17,504 nt of DNA from Gemmatimonadota bacterium (GTDB lineage: Bacteria; Gemmatimonadota; Gemmatimonadetes; Gemmatimonadales; Gemmatimonadaceae): positions 1-17,504 of the forward strand of contig JAEUJK010000775.1 of NCBI GenBank assembly GCA_016794735.1. Direction: 5' to 3'. Below, piece by piece: positions 14,882 through 17,504 of this stretch; positions within the stretch are counted from its first letter, which is position 1, and every line of letters starts with the position of its first letter. The position numbers and the translations under genes are program-made. Under the pieces are notes generated by a model that was not told where the DNA came from, ran no database searches, and was given only the letters and a program-made list of their open reading frames with translations.

Positions 14882-15249
14882 GCGCGGACCCCACACGAGG
14901 CGAGCTTGCCCGAGATGATCTCGGCGTCAAACGGCTTCATGATGTACTCGGTGGCGCCGAGCGTGAGTGCCGTCTGGATCTTGTCGAACGTGTTGTGCGT
15001 GGTGCACATGATGACCGGCGGCTTCGGCAGGTCCGGACGCTGGCTGAACGTGGCCAGGAACGTCAGCCCGTCCATGTTCGGCATGTCGATGTCGCACAGC
15101 ACGGCGGTGAACGAACCGCCGCGACCAAGGGTCTCGAGCGCGATCTGCCCATCCGCGGCTTCCTCGACTTCATAGCCGAGGGGCTCGAGGATCCGGCGAA
15201 TGGCCTTGCGGATCGCGTTGGAATCGTCGATGACGAGGATACGACTCAT
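14878..15249 (-). CDS. cheY: CheY-like single-domain response regulator
   Basis: Receiver domain of 123 residues with no output domain. The acidic pocket is DD at 8-9, the phospho-acceptor is Asp53 in LCDIDMPNMDG, the switch Thr is Thr84 in MCTTHN, and Lys105 is in MKPF. This is the full set for phosphotransfer. Position before cheB and cheR supports a role as the motor or adaptation response regulator, but single receivers are hard to assign, so cheY is a family-level name. The start MSRILVIDDSN at 15247-15249 gives the standard length. A longer frame begins inside the MFS gene and is rejected. No Shine-Dalgarno sequence is seen. The 80-bp gap upstream contains a short hairpin (15303-15319) and no convincing promoter. 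Confidence 0.88.
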   Translation of the reverse strand: MSRILVIDDSNAIRKAIRRILEPLGYEVEEAADGQIALETLGRGGSFTAVLCDIDMPNMDGLTFLATFSQRPDLPKPPVIMCTTHNTFDKIQTALTLGATEYIMKPFDAEIISGKLASCGVRA

Positions 15250-15329
15250 GGCAGCAGGGGGCTGGGGCGCGCGCGTCCTCTTCGGGACTTCCCTTGCTAG
15301 TATCGGCCGCACGGGCCGAAGCTGAATCC

Positions 15330-16538
15330 CTAGCGAACTAAAGCAGGACTCACTTTCGGCATCGCGGGTGCCACGCCGTGCGCGTACTGGCGACAGGTCA
15401 CCCACGTGACCACCGCGAGCAGGACGGCGAAAACCCCTACACCGGCAAAGATCGCGGCATACGCCGGCACGCCGTCGGCGCCGCGCGTGGTGCTCACCAG
15501 CAATCCCCCGACCACGGGGCCGAAGAGGAAGCCCAGCGAGCCGGCCACCTGGAACGCCCCGAAGAGTCCCTCACCGGCACCATGCCGCGCGAGGTCGGAG
15601 ATCATCACCAGGTTCGGGGCGAACATCAGGGCACTGAACACGCCGGACGCGAGCATCGCCGCCGGCAACCAGCTCGATGGGACCAGGCCGTAGGAGGCAA
15701 AGGTCAGCCCGTAGCAGATGTTGCCCACGAGCATCGGGCGCAACCAGCCCGCACGACCGGCGAGTCGTCCCGCGGGATAACACAACAACGCAAACGGCAC
15801 CATGAACAACGCGATCAACGCCCCGCGACGGCTGGGCGAGAGCCCAACGACATTCGTCAGGTACAACGTGAAGGTCGAGACGAAGATGCCGACCGAGAAC
15901 CGGTCGAGGAACGCGTACGCGAGGGGAATCCACGTCACGAGGCGACTCCCCTGCCATTCGTACCGCGACGCCGTCCGACGCGAGACCCCATCGATCGCGG
16001 GAAGGAATCCCACGACAATCGCCGCCAGGACCAGGAGCACGGCACCGGTGAGGTACAACACCGCCGGACCGCGACTCACGAGGTTCCCGCCAAGCGGTGA
16101 ACCCACGGCGACCCCCGCCATGATGGCGGTGGCAAGGAGCCCAAGGGTGGCCCCGCGACGTTCACTGCCGGCCAATCGGTTCCCGATGACCATGAGGAAC
16201 GTGATCGCCGGGAGGTGCACCGCCCCGTCCAGGATGCGAAAGGCGAACAACCCGGTGAGCGATGAGGCGTAGGCCATACCCGCAAAGGCCACCGCATCGA
16301 TGAGCAGGGCAACCTGCGCCCACTGACGTACGTTGCCGCCCCGGACCGAGAGGATCCGCATGGCGGCGGGCACCGTCAGCATGCCCGCCACCATGTTCAC
16401 CGTCATGAAACTGTGGGCATCGGACAGCGTCCCACCGTGCGCCCCCACCACGAGCTCGTGCAGCCCCGGGACCAGCAGCGTCACGGGCACCATGGTGAGG
16501 AAGATGGCGAGACCCGCCAATGCACGCCCCATCGTCAT
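15330..16538 (-). CDS. MFS transporter, 12 transmembrane segments
   Basis: Inner-membrane protein of 402 residues with about 12 hydrophobic segments in two groups of six: roughly 6-30, 43-62, 73-92, 94-117, 131-153 and 158-180, a polar loop (181-200), then 202-229, 237-256, 267-285, 291-312, 325-348 and 358-381. GRLAGRAG (257-264) in the loop after segment 8 is the second-half copy of the major facilitator motif A. This layout supports a proton-linked importer or exporter; the substrate cannot be inferred. The ATG at 16536-16538 begins 2 bases after the stop of the chemoreceptor gene, with a second ATG two codons later. Such tight coupling to a chemoreceptor suggests co-expression. Placement between a receptor and cheYBR is unusual. 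Confidence 0.88.
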   Translation of the reverse strand: MTMGRALAGLAIFLTMVPVTLLVPGLHELVVGAHGGTLSDAHSFMTVNMVAGMLTVPAAMRILSVRGGNVRQWAQVALLIDAVAFAGMAYASSLTGLFAFRILDGAVHLPAITFLMVIGNRLAGSERRGATLGLLATAIMAGVAVGSPLGGNLVSRGPAVLYLTGAVLLVLAAIVVGFLPAIDGVSRRTASRYEWQGSRLVTWIPLAYAFLDRFSVGIFVSTFTLYLTNVVGLSPSRRGALIALFMVPFALLCYPAGRLAGRAGWLRPMLVGNICYGLTFASYGLVPSSWLPAAMLASGVFSALMFAPNLVMISDLARHGAGEGLFGAFQVAGSLGFLFGPVVGGLLVSTTRGADGVPAYAAIFAGVGVFAVLLAVVTWVTCRQYAHGVAPAMPKVSPALVR

Positions 16539-16540
16539 GG

Positions 16541-17504
16541 CTAGAAAGCTCGCATCTTCTTGAGGAATTCCGCCACTGCCGACGAGAGCTTTTCAGCCTC
16601 GGACGAGAGCTGGCTGGCCGCCGTCTTGATACCGACGGCCGTCTGGCCGGACTCGCCCGCCGCCTGAGTCACCGACGTGATGTTGTAGCTCACATCAGAT
16701 GTACCGCGCGCGGCCTCGGAAACGTTCCTGGAAATTTCGCCCGTGGCCGCGTTCTGCTCCTCGACGGCCCCGGCGATCGTCGTCGAGATGTCATTGATCT
16801 TGTCAATGACGCTCGCGATCTCACGGATTGCCGCCACCGCCGTGCCGGTGTCCGACTGGACGCCGGCGATCTTGCTCCCGATTTCCTCGGTGGCCTTGGC
16901 GGTCTGGCGCGCGAGCTCCTTCACCTCGTTGGCGACGACCGCGAAGCCCTTCCCTGCCTCACCGGCGCGCGCGGCCTCGATGGTGGCGTTGAGCGCGAGG
17001 AGGTTGGTCTGCTGCGCGATCGAGGTGATCACCTTGACGACCTGGCCGATCTCCTGGCTCGACTGCCCGAGCTTGGACATGGTCTCGGTGGTGGAAGCGG
17101 CCTGCCGCACCGCCACCTGCGAGATCTGCGAGGCTTCCTGCACCCGCGAGGCGATCTCGCGGATCGACGCGGTGAGCTGCTCGGCCGACGCCGCAACGGT
17201 CTGCACGTTGCGCGTGGCCTCTTCCGACGCCGCGGCCACGGCCTGCGACTGACGGCTCGTTTCCTCGGCGGCGGCTGCCATGCTCTGCGCACTCGCCTCG
17301 AGTTCCGTCGACGACGACGACACGATGTTCACGACGGCGGCCACACCCTGCTCGAAGTCGTCGGCCAGGCGCACGCGGTCGGTGATCACGGACCAGGTGA
17401 CCATGGGTCCGATGTACTGCTTGTTGGAGTCGAAGATCGGGACCACGTTGAGGTCGAGCGTCTCCGGGCCCACCTTGATCTTCGCCTGGCGCGGCAGATT
17501 GCGC
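16541..17504 (-). CDS. Methyl-accepting chemotaxis protein, N-terminus cut by window edge
   Basis: C-terminal 320 residues of a chemoreceptor; the frame is still open at the right edge, so the true start is outside. The first visible residues (RNLPRQAKIKVGPETLDL, then PIFDSNKQYIGPMVTWSVIT) look like the end of a PAS sensor domain, as in Aer-type soluble receptors. A long helical coiled-coil follows, rich in Ala, Ser and Glu, with the hairpin tip IAQQTNLLALNATIEAARAGEAGKGFAVVANEV that contacts CheA and CheW, and the returning helix. No transmembrane segment lies in the visible part. The C-terminus ends FLKKMRAF with no NWETF-like CheR tether. Candidate methylation sites occur in the Glu/Gln pairs of the flanking helices but cannot be fixed by eye. 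Probable ligand or redox cue: unknown. Confidence 0.95.
   Translation of the reverse strand, partial: RNLPRQAKIKVGPETLDLNVVPIFDSNKQYIGPMVTWSVITDRVRLADDFEQGVAAVVNIVSSSSTELEASAQSMAAAAEETSRQSQAVAAASEEATRNVQTVAASAEQLTASIREIASRVQEASQISQVAVRQAASTTETMSKLGQSSQEIGQVVKVITSIAQQTNLLALNATIEAARAGEAGKGFAVVANEVKELARQTAKATEEIGSKIAGVQSDTGTAVAAIREIASVIDKINDISTTIAGAVEEQNAATGEISRNVSEAARGTSDVSYNITSVTQAAGESGQTAVGIKTAASQLSSEAEKLSSAVAEFLKKMRAF

Noticed and set aside
14882..14896. GTG start at 14896 for cheB
   Set aside because: The ATG at 14881 makes the ATGA overlap with cheY, the same as between cheB and cheR, and gives the normal receiver N-terminus.
1..17504. tRNA, rRNA, CRISPR array, insertion sequence, phage or toxin-antitoxin genes
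   Set aside because: No cloverleaf-like segment, no regularly spaced direct repeats, and no transposase, integrase or toxin motif was recognised on reading both strands. Short RNAs cannot be excluded by eye.

Overview
The window is 17.5 kb of dense, high-GC bacterial chromosome (about two thirds G+C by eye). It holds 14 protein-coding genes, two of them cut by the window ends. I see no rRNA, tRNA, CRISPR array, insertion sequence or phage gene. Secreted M14 and M28 metallopeptidases, BIG2-type Ig-like domains in a lipoprotein and in an OmpA protein, and strong G/C third-position bias suggest a Gram-negative, free-living, heterotrophic lineage. My best guess is Gemmatimonadota; this is inference from gene style, not from a marker gene.

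Region 1 (1-5468, minus strand) reads as one operon: macro-domain protein, M28 metallopeptidase, FMN-dependent 2-hydroxy-acid dehydrogenase/oxidase, FKBP-type lipoprotein, then acetoacetyl-CoA synthetase running off the left edge. Gaps between genes are 81 bp, 4 bp (the HAO start lies just after the M28 stop), 27 bp and a 4-bp GTGA overlap. The hydroxy-acid enzyme and AacS would feed 2-keto acids and acetoacetyl-CoA into central metabolism. The peptidase and the PPIase act outside the cytoplasm.

Region 2 (5557-9931, minus strand) holds two exported proteins in separate transcription units: a lipoprotein with one BIG2 domain and three degenerate paired-cysteine repeats, and a 929-residue M14 metallopeptidase. 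Each is followed by a hairpin; the one after the peptidase has a T-tract.

Region 3 (10067-12886, plus strand) holds homoserine kinase (thrB) and, after a 202-bp gap with a perfect TATAAT box, an OmpA-family protein with two Ig-like domains between barrel and peptidoglycan-binding domain. A strong 14-bp-stem terminator follows and separates it from the convergent chemotaxis genes.

Region 4 (12918-17504, minus strand) is a chemotaxis cluster: a methyl-accepting protein (cut by the right edge), an MFS transporter 2 bp after it, then cheY, cheB and cheR, the last three joined by ATGA overlaps. cheA and cheW are not in the window.

The most unusual sequence-level signal is the octamer CGTTAGGC/GCCTAACG, which occurs five times and forms three of the TAG stop codons. 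No gene-free stretch exceeds about 200 bp. Nothing here clearly qualifies as an undescribed multi-gene system; the best leads are the TTAGGC motif, the repeat lipoprotein, the macro-domain gene's start-codon inverted repeat and the transporter inside the chemotaxis cluster.
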